From Flagellimonas sp. 389 (GTDB lineage Bacteria; Bacteroidota; Bacteroidia; Flavobacteriales; Flavobacteriaceae): a stretch of 64,000 nucleotides of DNA. The translations under genes were made by a program, and so were the position numbers. Of this stretch, positions 43,101-54,523 are shown piece by piece. Under the pieces are notes generated by a model. It made no database searches. It was not told the DNA's origin and saw only the letters and a program-made list of their open reading frames with translations. Each line of letters begins with the position of its first letter. Within the stretch, counting starts at the first letter, position 1. Where the stretch lies: assembly GCF_018449435.1 (NCBI RefSeq), contig NZ_JAHCMU010000008.1, positions 62,001-126,000 of the forward strand. Direction: 5' to 3'.

Positions 43101-44254
43101 TATTTTATGAGGTTTCTTGTGGTTGATAAAACTTTTGATATTTCTTCTGTTGTATTGTATGCATGTAAACAAAAACGAAGTCTTTCCTGCCCTTTTTTTA
43201 CTGTTGGCGAAAGAATAGGCTTCACATTAAATCCTTCTTTTTGAAGCTTGTTTGAGACTTGCTTTACTTTTTCGTTTCCAGGAATAATGATACAATGGAT
43301 GGCAGAATTACTTTCTATAAAGTCTTCTGACAAGCCCAAAAGTTTAGCTTGATTTTTAAAAAACTCTATGTTTTTCTGAAGTTTTCGCCGTTCGTTTTCA
43401 CTTCCCTTTTTCAAATAGGAATATGCAGTCAAAATCGAAGCTAAAGCATGCGGAGAAAGGGCTGTTGTATAAATAAGGCTTCTGGCAAAGTTAACCAGAT
43501 ATGTTTTTAAAGCATCACTTCCAAGAATGGCTGCACCATGATTTCCCAATGCCTTTCCAAAAGTTATAATTCGTGCAAAGACTTGCTCTTCAATGCCCAA
43601 TTGACAAACCAAGTCTTTTCCTTCTCCAAAAATACCAGTAGCATGCGCTTCATCAACAACCAAATAGTAACCATGCGCCGTACAAAAATCTGACAATGCT
43701 TTTAAATTAGGAGAATCGCCGTCCATGGAGAAAACCGATTCGGTGACCACATATACCTCCCCGTTCATATCAAGAGCATTTCGGCTCCGCTCAATGCCCT
43801 CCGTCAAATCTCCTATAGCATTATGCTTAAACTTATATGCTTTGGCATTGCTCATTTTAATACCATCCCTTATGCTTGCATGCACCAACTCATCATAAAA
43901 TATAAAATCTCCTTTTTGGGGAACAGCTTCAAAAAAACCAATGTTTGCATCGTATCCCGAATTAAAGACCAGAGCAGAGGCTGATTTATGGTAAAAGGCC
44001 AAGAGGTTTTCAAGCTTTCCATACAACCTATGATTTCCTGTAAGCAATCGAGAACCAGAGGCCCCATTTTCTGGCAAGTTCAAGTTTTCCAAAAGGTTTA
44101 ATGCTTGTTTTGAAAATTCTTTTTTCTTTGCAAATCCTAGATAATCGTTGGAAGAGAAATCAATCAATTGTTGCGCTTCTGGCAAAACCCGCAAAGCATT
44201 TTCCAGCCTTCTTTTTTCAAGCTTTTGTTCTAATTTTTTTGGGAGGTTTACCAT
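43100..44254 (-). CDS. bioF: 8-amino-7-oxononanoate synthase
   Basis: A 384-residue PLP enzyme that condenses pimeloyl-ACP (or -CoA) with alanine to KAPA. Motifs are FSSNDYLGF, GASGSRLLTGNH, DEAHATGIFG (201-210) and the PLP lysine Lys234 in TFGKALGNHG. About 154-164 reads IERSRNALDMN, encoded by a palindromic repeat copy, in a surface region before EVYVVTESVFSMDGD. It leads the overlapping operon bioF, DUF2007, bioD. A TACTTTTG box lies only 5 bp before the ATG (44259-44266), so the transcript may have almost no leader. Confidence 0.95.
   Translation of the reverse strand: MVNLPKKLEQKLEKRRLENALRVLPEAQQLIDFSSNDYLGFAKKKEFSKQALNLLENLNLPENGASGSRLLTGNHRLYGKLENLLAFYHKSASALVFNSGYDANIGFFEAVPQKGDFIFYDELVHASIRDGIKMSNAKAYKFKHNAIGDLTEGIERSRNALDMNGEVYVVTESVFSMDGDSPNLKALSDFCTAHGYYLVVDEAHATGIFGEGKDLVCQLGIEEQVFARIITFGKALGNHGAAILGSDALKTYLVNFARSLIYTTALSPHALASILTAYSYLKKGSENERRKLQKNIEFFKNQAKLLGLSEDFIESNSAIHCIIIPGNEKVKQVSNKLQKEGFNVKPILSPTVKKGQERLRFCLHAYNTTEEISKVLSTTRNLIK
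43776..43797 (-). repeat. Third in-frame copy of the ERSR palindromic repeat, in bioF
   Basis: In the coding direction GCATTGAGCGGAGCCGAAATGC: arms GCATT/AATGC around the core TGAGCGnAGnCGAA shared with the two copies in the ketosynthase gene. It is again in the frame that reads ERSR. Confidence 0.7.
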
Positions 44255-44291
44255 GTTTCAAAAGTACTATCTTTATTGAAATATACGAGGT

Positions 44292-44822
44292 ATGGCTACC
44301 TATAAACAAGCATCAACAGATACAGAACTTGAGCAGATTCTTCTTTTACAACAACAAAATCTCCCAAAAAATCTAACGAAGGCAGAAAAGGATAATGAAG
44401 GATTTGTGACCGTGGAGCATTCCTTACAAATTCTAAAGGAAATGAACGATACGCATGGCCATATCATCGCTATTGAAAATGATATTGTTATTGGATATGC
44501 ACTTTCTATGCATCCTAAGTTCGCTAATACCATCGATGTCTTGAAGCCCATGTTCAAAGAAATTTCTAAAACCATGAAAACAAATACCAGATACATGGTT
44601 ATGGGACAAATATGCATTGCTAAACCTTATCGAAGAAAAGGAGTTTTTAAAGGCCTTTATTCCCACATGAAGCATACACTATCTAAAGAATTTGATTGCA
44701 TTATAACGGAAGTGGACTCAAGCAATAAACGTTCTATAAGTGCACACAAGGCAATTGGTTTCAAAGATCTAAAGCAGTACAAGACCCAAAATAGAGAATG
44801 GTCACTTATTATACTAAAATAA
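44292..44822 (+). CDS. GNAT family N-acetyltransferase
   Basis: A 176-residue acetyl-CoA-dependent acetyltransferase. The conserved beta4-alpha3 segment MVMGQICIAKPYRRKGVFKG supplies the pyrophosphate-binding R/QxxGxG-like loop (YRRKGV), and the C-terminal ITEVDSSNKRSISAHKAIGF is the usual 'N-x-x-S-x-x-(H)-x-x-x-GF' end of the fold. The substrate is unknown. It is divergent from bioF and ends at a bidirectional terminator shared with atpC. Confidence 0.88.
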   Translation: MATYKQASTDTELEQILLLQQQNLPKNLTKAEKDNEGFVTVEHSLQILKEMNDTHGHIIAIENDIVIGYALSMHPKFANTIDVLKPMFKEISKTMKTNTRYMVMGQICIAKPYRRKGVFKGLYSHMKHTLSKEFDCIITEVDSSNKRSISAHKAIGFKDLKQYKTQNREWSLIILK

Positions 44823-44850
44823 AGAAGCCACTCAATGAGCGGCTTCTTTT
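44821..44850. terminator. Bidirectional terminator between GNAT gene and atpC
   Basis: Stem AAAGAAGCC / GGCTTCTTT, continued by CTC/GAG around a short loop. It starts at the last base of the GNAT stop and lies 22 bp after the atpC stop, serving both convergent genes. Confidence 0.85.
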
Positions 44851-44871
44851 ATTATTCTAGGTTTGAATAGC

Positions 44872-45150
44872 TTAATCCGCTAAAACAATCACTTTATTTT
44901 CTTTCATTTCAATAGTGCCACTAGAGATCGGTAGTACCGTTTCTCCGTTTGCGCCTTTAGAAAATTTATTTTGAAAGTCCTCATCAATAGTAATATCTCC
45001 TTGAACTTTTACATTACCTTCTTGCAATAACGAAACGATCGGTGCGTGATTTTCCAACATTTGAAATTCTCCATTTACCCCTGGTACGGTAACCGATGTT
45101 ACCTCTCCTGCAAACAAAGTAGCTTCTGGTGATACAATTTCTAAATACAT
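44872..45150 (-). CDS. atpC: ATP synthase epsilon subunit, short form
   Basis: A 92-residue F1 epsilon subunit of the rotor stalk. The sequence MYLEIVSPEATLFAGEVTSV, GEFQMLENHAPIVSLL and ISSGTIEMKENKVIVLAD is the N-terminal beta-sandwich only. The C-terminal helical pair that inhibits ATP hydrolysis in E. coli (total about 139 residues) is missing and there is no sign of a frameshift: the family is short in many Bacteroidetes. It lies 79 bp downstream of atpD, a gap that holds a tandem repeat. Confidence 0.95.
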   Translation of the reverse strand: MYLEIVSPEATLFAGEVTSVTVPGVNGEFQMLENHAPIVSLLQEGNVKVQGDITIDEDFQNKFSKGANGETVLPISSGTIEMKENKVIVLAD

Positions 45151-45156
45151 GGCTCT

Positions 45157-45198
45157 AGTATTAAGTAGTTAGTATTGAGTAGTTAGTATTGAGAAGTT
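45157..45198. repeat. Three 14-bp tandem repeats between atpD and atpC
   Basis: Three adjacent units AGTATTAAGTAGTT, AGTATTGAGTAGTT and AGTATTGAGAAGTT, differing by one base each, placed 7 bp before the atpC start. The downstream ACTTTATACTAACTA can pair with part of them. Confidence 0.85.
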
Positions 45199-45229
45199 CT
45201 AGTTACTTTATACTAACTACAGATACAAG

Positions 45230-46894
<1,665 letters not shown>

Positions 46895-46901
46895 TTATGG
46901 C

Positions 46902-49664
46902 TTATGGATTAACTGTCCAAGAAACATAATAGATTGAACCTACTAAACCTGTACCAATAGCTTGAAAATATTCATCTCCCAAAAGGTTTGAACCCCCTAG
47001 CTTGAAAATGGATTTGATGCTTGGAACATTATAATTGATCTGTGCATCCAGAACGGTATAGGCCGGTACATCACCATCTTCAAATGTTGCTTCCCAGAAA
47101 AAGCTATCGCTCCATCTGTAGTTTACATTAAAACCAAAATTCTTGAATAGCTCTGTATTCCCAAAAGAGGCCTTAACACGATGCTTTGGTGTATTGAAAT
47201 TGGTTTCAAAATCTGGAAACCGTTCCCTATCAAAATCAAATTCGGCGTATGTGTAATTTACACCCAAGTCAAAATTACCGAGTACTTTAGTGTCAACACC
47301 TATTGAACCTCCCCAGGAATCAATATCAGCCTCTGAGTTGGTGTATACTTGATAGGCTTCTCTATCTCCATTCTGCAACGCTAAAAGCGAAAGGCTGTTG
47401 TCTCCCACTGTTCCATATAATGGAACTAGTACATTGACAGTTGAAATGAAATTCTTATATCGGTTATAGTAGCCACTTAAATCTATCGTAAACTTTCCTA
47501 TCTGACCTCTATACCCTCCTTCGAACGTTGTAATTTCCTCTGGTTGAATAATGGAAGAGTTCAGCGCTTCCGGAGCTCCATTTCGAACAGAAGTTACCGA
47601 AAAAGCATTCTCATAAGCAGCTCTACCTACAATTTGCACTGAAGATTGCCCGGTTAAATTTTGACCATCTTCAGTAAGATTAAAAGTTCTCACATCTCTG
47701 TCCAAGTTAGCTGGTGCGGAACCTACTAAAACAGCAGACCCTGCATTTAATCCAATAAATAAATCTTGAGTTGTGGGGTTTCTAAAACCTTGTTGTGCCG
47801 AAACCCTAAAATTATGGTTTCTCTTTTCGCCAGCGGTATAGCCCAAAGCAACCCGAGGAGATAAAAAGCCATCAAAGAATTCGTTCTTATCATAGCGGAC
47901 GGAACCTGTAAATTTCAACCGCTCCTCTAAAAACTTCTTTTGCAATTGAGCATATGCTCCAAATTCATTGTACTTAATAGGACCATCGAAATCTGTGAAT
48001 ATTGTTCCCCCAGAGTTCAATTCATATTCCCTAAATGAACCCCCTACCTGAATATCTGCCCAATCATCGATTAAATGGGCCAGGTTATAATTACCATTTA
48101 CATGACGAAACTTGGTGTTATCAATAAAACGTGCACCCCTTGTCAAATCACCATCAGCAATTACCGAATTGAATGCACTTTGGAATTCTGGTGTTCCCGG
48201 AATCAACCTGCCCGTATCCGCAGCTACTCTTGCTGCTGCATGTGCTTGAACAGAAGCGTCTTCCCTAGACAACCCTCCTTGCTGAATTCCTCCCAAAAAT
48301 GTAGGGATATATGTTTGGGCATATTGTCTAAACCAATCTTCATTGGACTTCCATCTATTGTTTACGTTAATTGCAGCGAAACGGGTATCATAAGAATCTC
48401 CAGAGTTTTCAGAAGTTATGTACCCTCTTAAGAAAAAGTTCTTATTTCTGAATTCTATTTTGTGTTGCTGAAGGATAAAATTTCGAACTGCATATCTGTT
48501 TGCCCCTTGATAAATCGTATTACCACGACCAACTCTTCCTTGATAGATAATCTCGAAATCATCTGCGAACGGACGGTAAAAAACCGAGAAATCCGTTTTG
48601 ACACTTTCTGCACCGTAATCTACCAATTCACTTTCTGTGTAACCTGTCCTAGAAACATTAGCAGAGCCTACCGTTCCCGCAGGTAATCCTGCAGCTGTGT
48701 CAAAATTCAACAATGTCGTTACCTCATCTCCGTAAATGTTAAGACCGTTGTAATTTGGGTCAGTTCTATCGGCGCTGGGATTTGCAATATCAGTAGTATT
48801 AACTGCATGCCAGTCTTCTCCTTTAAGGATGGAAAGATTGGCTTTTATGGCCAACTTATCACTAAAAGCATGTGCCGCCCTTATACCGAAGTCATAATAT
48901 GCATTAGTGCCTGCAGCTTCTTGGGAAGTTACCCCTGTTTTTGCGTAAGCACTGATTCCTTGAAAATCGAAAGGGCTCTTACTCTGCATAAATAGGATAC
49001 CATTAAAAGCACCCGCTCCATATAACGCAGAAGAGGCGCCTGGTAGGATTTCAACACTTTGAACTTCCAGTTCGGACATCCCAACCAAGTTTCCTAAAAC
49101 AAAATTAAGACCAGGGGCTGAGTTGTCCATACCATCCGCCAATTGTAAAAATCTATTATTGGCAAATGTTGCAAAACCTCTAGTATTTATGGATTGAAAC
49201 GTTAAACTATTTGTGTTGATATCAACTCCTTTTAAGTTCTGTAATCCGCCATAGAAGGATTCTGCTGAAGTATTTTGTATATCCTTTAAACCAAATCTTT
49301 CTACCGAGACCGGAGACTCAAAAATACGTTCTGGTGTTCTAGAAGCGGAAATTACAATTTCATCAAGAAGTGTTGATGCTTCAGCAAGTGTAATCGTAAG
49401 TGTTTGATTGTTTGTAGTTACATCTGCAATAAAATCAGAATAGCCAATACTTGTAAATCTTAATTTAAACGGTGGCTGTTGTGAAGTTTCAAATGTGAAT
49501 TTACCATCAAAATCAGCGGTAGCACCTTCGGCTTTTCCCACTAGCACTACATTTGCTCCTGGAATAGGTTCATTACTTTCGTCAACTACTGTTCCCTGTA
49601 CCGTGGTCTGTGCATAAGAGACAGCACCAAAAAACATGAGGGAAATGATCATTAGTCTTCTCAT
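46902..49664 (-). CDS. TonB-dependent receptor, orphan
   Basis: A 920-residue outer-membrane receptor with a signal peptide (MRRLMIISLMFFGAVSYAQ), a carboxypeptidase-like domain (about 20-105: TVQGTVVDESNEPIPGANVV), ISASRTPERIFESPVSVERF as TonB-box region, a plug (VQSVEILPGASSALYGAGAF) and a long barrel with HRVKASFGNTELFKNFGFNV. The C-terminus YYVSWTVNP lacks the usual terminal aromatic residue. No SusD, enzyme or regulator is adjacent, so the ligand cannot be guessed. The 210 bp between it and glmS contain the glmS terminator and an AT-rich upstream region. Confidence 0.9.
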   Translation of the reverse strand: MRRLMIISLMFFGAVSYAQTTVQGTVVDESNEPIPGANVVLVGKAEGATADFDGKFTFETSQQPPFKLRFTSIGYSDFIADVTTNNQTLTITLAEASTLLDEIVISASRTPERIFESPVSVERFGLKDIQNTSAESFYGGLQNLKGVDINTNSLTFQSINTRGFATFANNRFLQLADGMDNSAPGLNFVLGNLVGMSELEVQSVEILPGASSALYGAGAFNGILFMQSKSPFDFQGISAYAKTGVTSQEAAGTNAYYDFGIRAAHAFSDKLAIKANLSILKGEDWHAVNTTDIANPSADRTDPNYNGLNIYGDEVTTLLNFDTAAGLPAGTVGSANVSRTGYTESELVDYGAESVKTDFSVFYRPFADDFEIIYQGRVGRGNTIYQGANRYAVRNFILQQHKIEFRNKNFFLRGYITSENSGDSYDTRFAAINVNNRWKSNEDWFRQYAQTYIPTFLGGIQQGGLSREDASVQAHAAARVAADTGRLIPGTPEFQSAFNSVIADGDLTRGARFIDNTKFRHVNGNYNLAHLIDDWADIQVGGSFREYELNSGGTIFTDFDGPIKYNEFGAYAQLQKKFLEERLKFTGSVRYDKNEFFDGFLSPRVALGYTAGEKRNHNFRVSAQQGFRNPTTQDLFIGLNAGSAVLVGSAPANLDRDVRTFNLTEDGQNLTGQSSVQIVGRAAYENAFSVTSVRNGAPEALNSSIIQPEEITTFEGGYRGQIGKFTIDLSGYYNRYKNFISTVNVLVPLYGTVGDNSLSLLALQNGDREAYQVYTNSEADIDSWGGSIGVDTKVLGNFDLGVNYTYAEFDFDRERFPDFETNFNTPKHRVKASFGNTELFKNFGFNVNYRWSDSFFWEATFEDGDVPAYTVLDAQINYNVPSIKSIFKLGGSNLLGDEYFQAIGTGLVGSIYYVSWTVNP

Positions 49665-49826
49665 TGGCTTATCTATTTGAGTTAATTTAGTTTTAAGTTA
49701 ATGTAAATCATTGCAGGCGGAAGATACATTTTTTTTTAGTTGCTTTACATAAAATTGAAAAAAAGTATGCATGCATAATACTTTTTCACCAAAAAAAAGG
49801 GGTTATCTCTAAGATTTTAACAAAAA

Positions 49827-49849
49827 AAAGCACTGATAACAGTGCTTTT
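49827..49849 (-). terminator. Intrinsic terminator after glmS
   Basis: Stem AAAAGCACTG / CAGTGCTTTT with a 3-nt loop, followed on the minus strand by further T residues, 26 bp after the glmS stop. Confidence 0.88.
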
Positions 49850-49874
49850 ATGTGTAATCGTTGTTTTTTGAAAG

Positions 49875-51722
49875 TTACTCCACGGTAACCGATTTTGCCA
49901 AGTTTCTAGGCTGATCTACATTACATCCTCTCATGACCGCAATATGGTACGAAAGCAATTGCAAAGGAATTGTAGTAAGTAAAGGTGCTAGACTTTCTGA
50001 GGTTTCTGGCACTTCGACCACATGGTCGGCCAATTCTTTTACGGTCTTATCTCCTTCGGTAACGATTGCAATAATCTTACCGCTTCTGGACTTAATTTCT
50101 TGAATATTACTAACAACCTTCTCGTAATGTCCCTTTTTAGTAGCAATTACGACCACGGGCATCTGCTCATCGATCAAGGCAATGGGTCCATGCTTCATTT
50201 CAGCTGCTGGATAGCCTTCTGCATGGATATAACTGATTTCTTTTAATTTCAGTGCTCCTTCTAAGGCCACTGGGAAATTATATCCTCTCCCTAAATAAAG
50301 ACAATTGGTTGAATCCTTATATATTTCTGAAATCTTCTCTACGATTTCGTTTGACAACAATGTTTTTTCCACTTTGGCAGGTATCCCTTCCAACTCTGTC
50401 AAGTATTCGTGATATTTTGATTTTGAAAAAACACCCTTCTCGTGAGCCAATTTCAAAGCAATCAATGTAAGTACCGTAATCTGTGTGGTAAATGCTTTGG
50501 TTGACGCCACTCCAATTTCAGGTCCTGCATGTGTGTAAGCCCCAGCTTGGGTTTCCCTAGCTATAGAGGACCCCACCACATTACATACGCCAAATACAAA
50601 AGCTCCCTTTTCTTTGGCCAATTTTATTGCCGCGAGCGTATCTGCCGTTTCCCCGGATTGGGAGATGGCGATTAAAACATCATTTTCTGTGATTACTGGA
50701 TTTCTGTAACGAAATTCTGAGGCATACTCCACCTCAACCGGAATTCTCGCCAAATCCTCAAAAATATATTCTGCAACAAGACCGGCATGCCACGAAGTTC
50801 CACAAGCTACTATGATAATTCTGTTGGCATTGAGAAATTTCTCTAAATTTTGATCTATTCCTGCCATTTTGACCAGACCTTGGTCAGCAAGCAATCGTCC
50901 TCTGTACGTATCCAAGATCGCCCTAGGTTGCTCATAAATTTCTTTGAGCATAAAGTGGTCATAACCTCCTTTTTCAATTTCTTCTAGGTTCAATTGAAGT
51001 TCAAGAATGTTAGGATAAGCTATTGCGTCATCTTTAATCTTGCGCATTTTTATCTCCTTACCTACACGGACTATGGCCATTTCCTCATCTTCCAGATAAA
51101 CCGCGTTGTTGGTAAATTCAATAAACGGGGAAGCATCCGAAGCAATAAAGTATTCATTTTCTCCAATCCCAATCGCTAAAGGACTCCCCAGTTTGGCAAC
51201 TACGATTTCATCTGGTTTGTTTATATCAAACACGGCAATGGCATAAGCCCCTACAACTTGGTTTAAAGCAATTTGAACCGCTTTTCCAAGTTTGACATCT
51301 TCCTTTTTCTTTACCTCTTCAATAAGATTTACCAATACTTCTGTATCCGTATCTGATTCAAAAGTGTAGCCCCGACCTATCAATGCTTTTTTAATGGACT
51401 CATAATTTTCTATGATTCCATTATGGATAATCACTAAATCTCCAGAATTTGAATAGTGCGGATGTGAATTGGTATCATTTGGAACACCGTGCGTGGCCCA
51501 TCGTGTGTGGCCAAGCCCTAACTTTCCAACAGTATCTATTGTTGCTTGCGATTTCTTCTTTAGGTCCTCAACCTTTCCTTTGGTTTTGGCAAGATGTGTG
51601 TTTTCTCCATCGAACAGTACAATCCCTGCACTATCATAGCCTCTGTACTCCAATCGTTGCAATCCTTTCATGATGATTGGGTATGCATCACGATGACCAA
51701 TGTAACCTACAATTCCACACAT
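49875..51722 (-). CDS. glmS: Glutamine--fructose-6-phosphate aminotransferase
   Basis: A 615-residue isomerizing transaminase that makes glucosamine-6-phosphate, the first step to UDP-GlcNAc for peptidoglycan and LPS. The N-terminal glutaminase has the nucleophile Cys2 (MCGIVGYIGHRDAYPI) and GHTRWATHG. Two SIS domains follow (IIIVACGTSWHAGLVAEYIF, ISQSGETADTLAA), and the protein ends QPRNLAKSVTVE, the conserved C-terminus. No glmS ribozyme is expected or seen. It lies downstream of the DUF4270 gene with a 108-bp gap. Confidence 0.98.
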   Translation of the reverse strand: MCGIVGYIGHRDAYPIIMKGLQRLEYRGYDSAGIVLFDGENTHLAKTKGKVEDLKKKSQATIDTVGKLGLGHTRWATHGVPNDTNSHPHYSNSGDLVIIHNGIIENYESIKKALIGRGYTFESDTDTEVLVNLIEEVKKKEDVKLGKAVQIALNQVVGAYAIAVFDINKPDEIVVAKLGSPLAIGIGENEYFIASDASPFIEFTNNAVYLEDEEMAIVRVGKEIKMRKIKDDAIAYPNILELQLNLEEIEKGGYDHFMLKEIYEQPRAILDTYRGRLLADQGLVKMAGIDQNLEKFLNANRIIIVACGTSWHAGLVAEYIFEDLARIPVEVEYASEFRYRNPVITENDVLIAISQSGETADTLAAIKLAKEKGAFVFGVCNVVGSSIARETQAGAYTHAGPEIGVASTKAFTTQITVLTLIALKLAHEKGVFSKSKYHEYLTELEGIPAKVEKTLLSNEIVEKISEIYKDSTNCLYLGRGYNFPVALEGALKLKEISYIHAEGYPAAEMKHGPIALIDEQMPVVVIATKKGHYEKVVSNIQEIKSRSGKIIAIVTEGDKTVKELADHVVEVPETSESLAPLLTTIPLQLLSYHIAVMRGCNVDQPRNLAKSVTVE

Positions 51723-51755
51723 AAGATGATGATATTAATTAGTGATTTAGATTTG

Positions 51756-51763
51756 CAAATCTA
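51756..51763 (-). promoter_or_regulatory. Candidate -7 box for glmS
   Basis: TAGATTTG on the minus strand, 33 nt before the ATG, inside the palindrome TTAGATTTGCAAATCTAA. No clear TTG at the right distance. Confidence 0.5.
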
Positions 51764-51830
51764 AAACCTATTAAATAAAATAGATAATTCTATATGTTAT
51801 ATAACAAAAAAAGTCTTTGAATGGTGTGTT

Positions 51831-53672
51831 TTAATTAGCTTGGGTGTAAAAAATCTCCAATTTTAATTTTTTGCCCTCGTTAGCCGAATCCACATTGCTG
51901 CCAAAAAGTACAGTTCCCAATGGATTGACGGTGGACATGATGGGAACATCAATAACCGGTTCAACTGTTCCCATAGCTTCGGAAACATTTGTAATAAAAA
52001 CATTCGAGCTTACGGTAAGTGCAAGCTTTGCATTTGTGGAATCCCTAACGATTATGTTGTTGATATGATCGGTGATTCTAAATTTGTATTGAACTCCTTT
52101 TTCACTTTCTGTTTGTAATATCCCATCATAATTTAAAAAAATGCCCAAAGGTTCCGCTGAATCACTCTGTTCGGTGGATGCATTATATATTGCCTGATTC
52201 GTCTCACCATTGTACAAATACAGTCTTGGTGGCTCTATAACATCGCCGCCTGTTGCATCCAAGGTATTTCTGTCCACGGAAAACACCAAGTTGGCCTCAT
52301 TTATAATCCAATTGTTAGCTTTTATTTGGTTAATGAACTCTTGGCCTCTTTCATCAGAATCTTCTTCTTCCCCAAACAATCGAATCTCCGTAATCGTCCC
52401 AGGTCCACCTTTTAGGAATATTCTGGATGCATTTTCACCATTATCCAAAGCTCCTGAAATGTCTGCTGGAAATTCTTCGTTCTCCAAAGTATTGACAGCA
52501 TTGCCTGTAAAACCTGTTCCAACAAAGCCCAATACAAAATCCCGTTCTACGGTTTCCACTGCCTCATCAGTGGCATTATAGTCTTGGAAATTATAGGTTA
52601 TCGTAATTGTAGCCTGTCTTAAATCGAGTAAAAACAGTAACTCTTCCATATCAGAGCCCGGTGTTAGTTGTACACCTCTAAAAAAGTCATTGAAGTTAGC
52701 TTGGCTCAACAATTCCGATTGTCCTTCTTTATCCAAAATCTCTTGAAAGAAAGCAGTCTCTAAATCAACACTGATACCGGGATCAATTTGGTCAACTATC
52801 GTTGTAGATTCATCCACATCAGGGGTGTCAGGATCATCTTCTCCTGGAACCGGAGTTTGTTCATTAGAAAATTCCACCGTACCATCAAAAAAGACATCGG
52901 AAACAAAACCTGAGAGGTCCTGGTTGGAAAAATATTGTTGCCGTTGCTCAAAATTAGTATTCGGATCAAAATCCCTAAGAAAAAATGTAGACCTGGACAC
53001 TTTTAAATTAAATGACCCTTCTATCAATCCATTGTTAGTTTTAGTTAAAGGTCCATAAATGCTATCTAAATCAAATCTTTCAGAAAAAGAATTGGGAACA
53101 AAATCAGTATCTGTTCCATCTTCAGTAGGGTCAAGAGGGTTAGAACCCAGAATACGCTCATCGTTATCGGTTACTCCATCCCCATCCGTATCGGAATTAG
53201 GATCATCTGGATCATCATCAAGTGCATCCTCTACCCCATCACCATCGCTATCTCTCAATGAGTCTGGCGGTCTTTGGAATGGAATATACAACGTAACCTT
53301 AGTAACCTCTTCATTCTCGGGTATGGTAGACGCTGAATCATCATTGTCAGCATTATCTTCAGTGGCTTGTGATGAATCACCAAATGTTGGATTTGAACTT
53401 GGCAACGTAATCTGAGATATAATACTCGCCGTTCTTTTCCCATAAACCGGATCATTGAATACTCCTAATTGATATAAAGGCAAATTATTCGTCTGTACCG
53501 CTGCTATACCTTTATTATATGCAAAAACATCAAATACCTCACTATCTGTTGTAAAAGGTTCTCCTGCAACTACGCCCTCACCAATAGTTCCAAGCTCTTC
53601 CTCACAAGAGGTCAACATTATTAGTAGAGCTACAACCAAGGTTGAAACTCCTGTAATCCTAGAAAATTTCAT
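51831..53672 (-). CDS. DUF4270 lipoprotein with thrombospondin type 3-like repeats
   Basis: A 613-residue lipoprotein (LIMLTSC, Cys23) of the DUF4270 family, a Bacteroidetes envelope family of unknown role. N-terminal family sequence ([20 protein letters not shown]) is interrupted at about 141-190 by calcium-binding thrombospondin type 3-like repeats ([40 protein letters not shown]). Another acidic segment ([15 protein letters not shown]) follows at about 275. It is longer than usual because of these inserts. It starts 5 bp after the GT5-like gene, as in related genomes. Confidence 0.85.
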   Translation of the reverse strand: MKFSRITGVSTLVVALLIMLTSCEEELGTIGEGVVAGEPFTTDSEVFDVFAYNKGIAAVQTNNLPLYQLGVFNDPVYGKRTASIISQITLPSSNPTFGDSSQATEDNADNDDSASTIPENEEVTKVTLYIPFQRPPDSLRDSDGDGVEDALDDDPDDPNSDTDGDGVTDNDERILGSNPLDPTEDGTDTDFVPNSFSERFDLDSIYGPLTKTNNGLIEGSFNLKVSRSTFFLRDFDPNTNFEQRQQYFSNQDLSGFVSDVFFDGTVEFSNEQTPVPGEDDPDTPDVDESTTIVDQIDPGISVDLETAFFQEILDKEGQSELLSQANFNDFFRGVQLTPGSDMEELLFLLDLRQATITITYNFQDYNATDEAVETVERDFVLGFVGTGFTGNAVNTLENEEFPADISGALDNGENASRIFLKGGPGTITEIRLFGEEEDSDERGQEFINQIKANNWIINEANLVFSVDRNTLDATGGDVIEPPRLYLYNGETNQAIYNASTEQSDSAEPLGIFLNYDGILQTESEKGVQYKFRITDHINNIIVRDSTNAKLALTVSSNVFITNVSEAMGTVEPVIDVPIMSTVNPLGTVLFGSNVDSANEGKKLKLEIFYTQAN

Positions 53673-53677
53673 GTAAC

Positions 53678-54487
53678 TTAATTTAAAACTTCTGTTTTAT
53701 AGAAATTCGTGTATGCTTCTTCTGCTTCCTGAAGTGAAACATAAGGCAGCACTGGTTTGGAGAGATTTTCAATATGATTTTTCAAGTCATCAGAGATTTC
53801 TTCCGAAGCTAAAATAATGGCATCGGAATAATCTACTGCTACCTTTAACAAATTATTATAGTCGGGAACGGCAAGCGCAGCAATTTTTTCTTCTTCCATG
53901 CCGTCAAAAGCTATTTTACCTTTCATACCGCCATCCAATTCACCATCATAACCTTTATCATAAACAGAGGTTACGATTTTACTATCCGCAAACAAAGGCT
54001 CGTCCGCATAATAATTTCGTAGGTATAAAGGTAATAATGAGGCCATCCAACCGTGAACATGGATAATATCTGGTGACCAGTTTAATTTTTTCACAGTTTC
54101 CACAACGCCCTTTGCAAAGAAAATAGCACGCTCGTCATTGTCAGGAAACAAATTCCCATCCGCATCCGTAAACGTCGCTTTTCTTTTAAAATACTCTTCG
54201 TTATCTATAAAATATACCTGAATACGCTCCTTTGGAATGGATGCAACTTTTATAATGAGCGGCATATCCATATCATTGATGACCAAATTCATCCCCGATA
54301 ACCGTATCACTTCATGTAATTGATGTCTTCTTTCATTTATATTTCCGTACCGCGGCATAAAAATACGTATCTGTCCCCCATTGCTATTGACCATTCTAGG
54401 AGTTTCATAGGACATTAAGGAAACTTGATTTTCTGGGAGGTATGGAACTAATTCAGAAGATACAAACAATATCTTTTTACCATTCAT
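53678..54487 (-). CDS. Glycogen/starch synthase N-domain-like protein (GT5-like)
   Basis: A 269-residue protein starting [20 protein letters not shown]. It resembles the N-terminal Rossmann domain of starch/glycogen synthases (GT5): [64 protein letters not shown]. The C-terminal nucleotide-binding domain is missing, and the ADP-glucose-binding KTGGLGD segment is replaced by [14 protein letters not shown]. Ordinary glycogen synthesis is therefore unlikely, although databases would name it a glycogen synthase. I chose ATG 54487 over an upstream ATG because the upstream 13 codons span the promoter. Confidence 0.8.
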   Translation of the reverse strand: MNGKKILFVSSELVPYLPENQVSLMSYETPRMVNSNGGQIRIFMPRYGNINERRHQLHEVIRLSGMNLVINDMDMPLIIKVASIPKERIQVYFIDNEEYFKRKATFTDADGNLFPDNDERAIFFAKGVVETVKKLNWSPDIIHVHGWMASLLPLYLRNYYADEPLFADSKIVTSVYDKGYDGELDGGMKGKIAFDGMEEEKIAALAVPDYNNLLKVAVDYSDAIILASEEISDDLKNHIENLSKPVLPYVSLQEAEEAYTNFYKTEVLN

Positions 54488-54523
54488 AAACACTTTCTTT
54501 TTCTTATCTGAAAAACGTAGGTG

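Noticed and set aside
44872-45150. Truncated atpC
   Set aside because: The stop is followed by a terminator, the N-terminal domain is complete and short epsilon subunits are common in this phylum.
53059-53415. Plus-strand Ser-rich frame
   Set aside because: Antisense to the Asp/Gly repeat region of the DUF4270 gene; low complexity.
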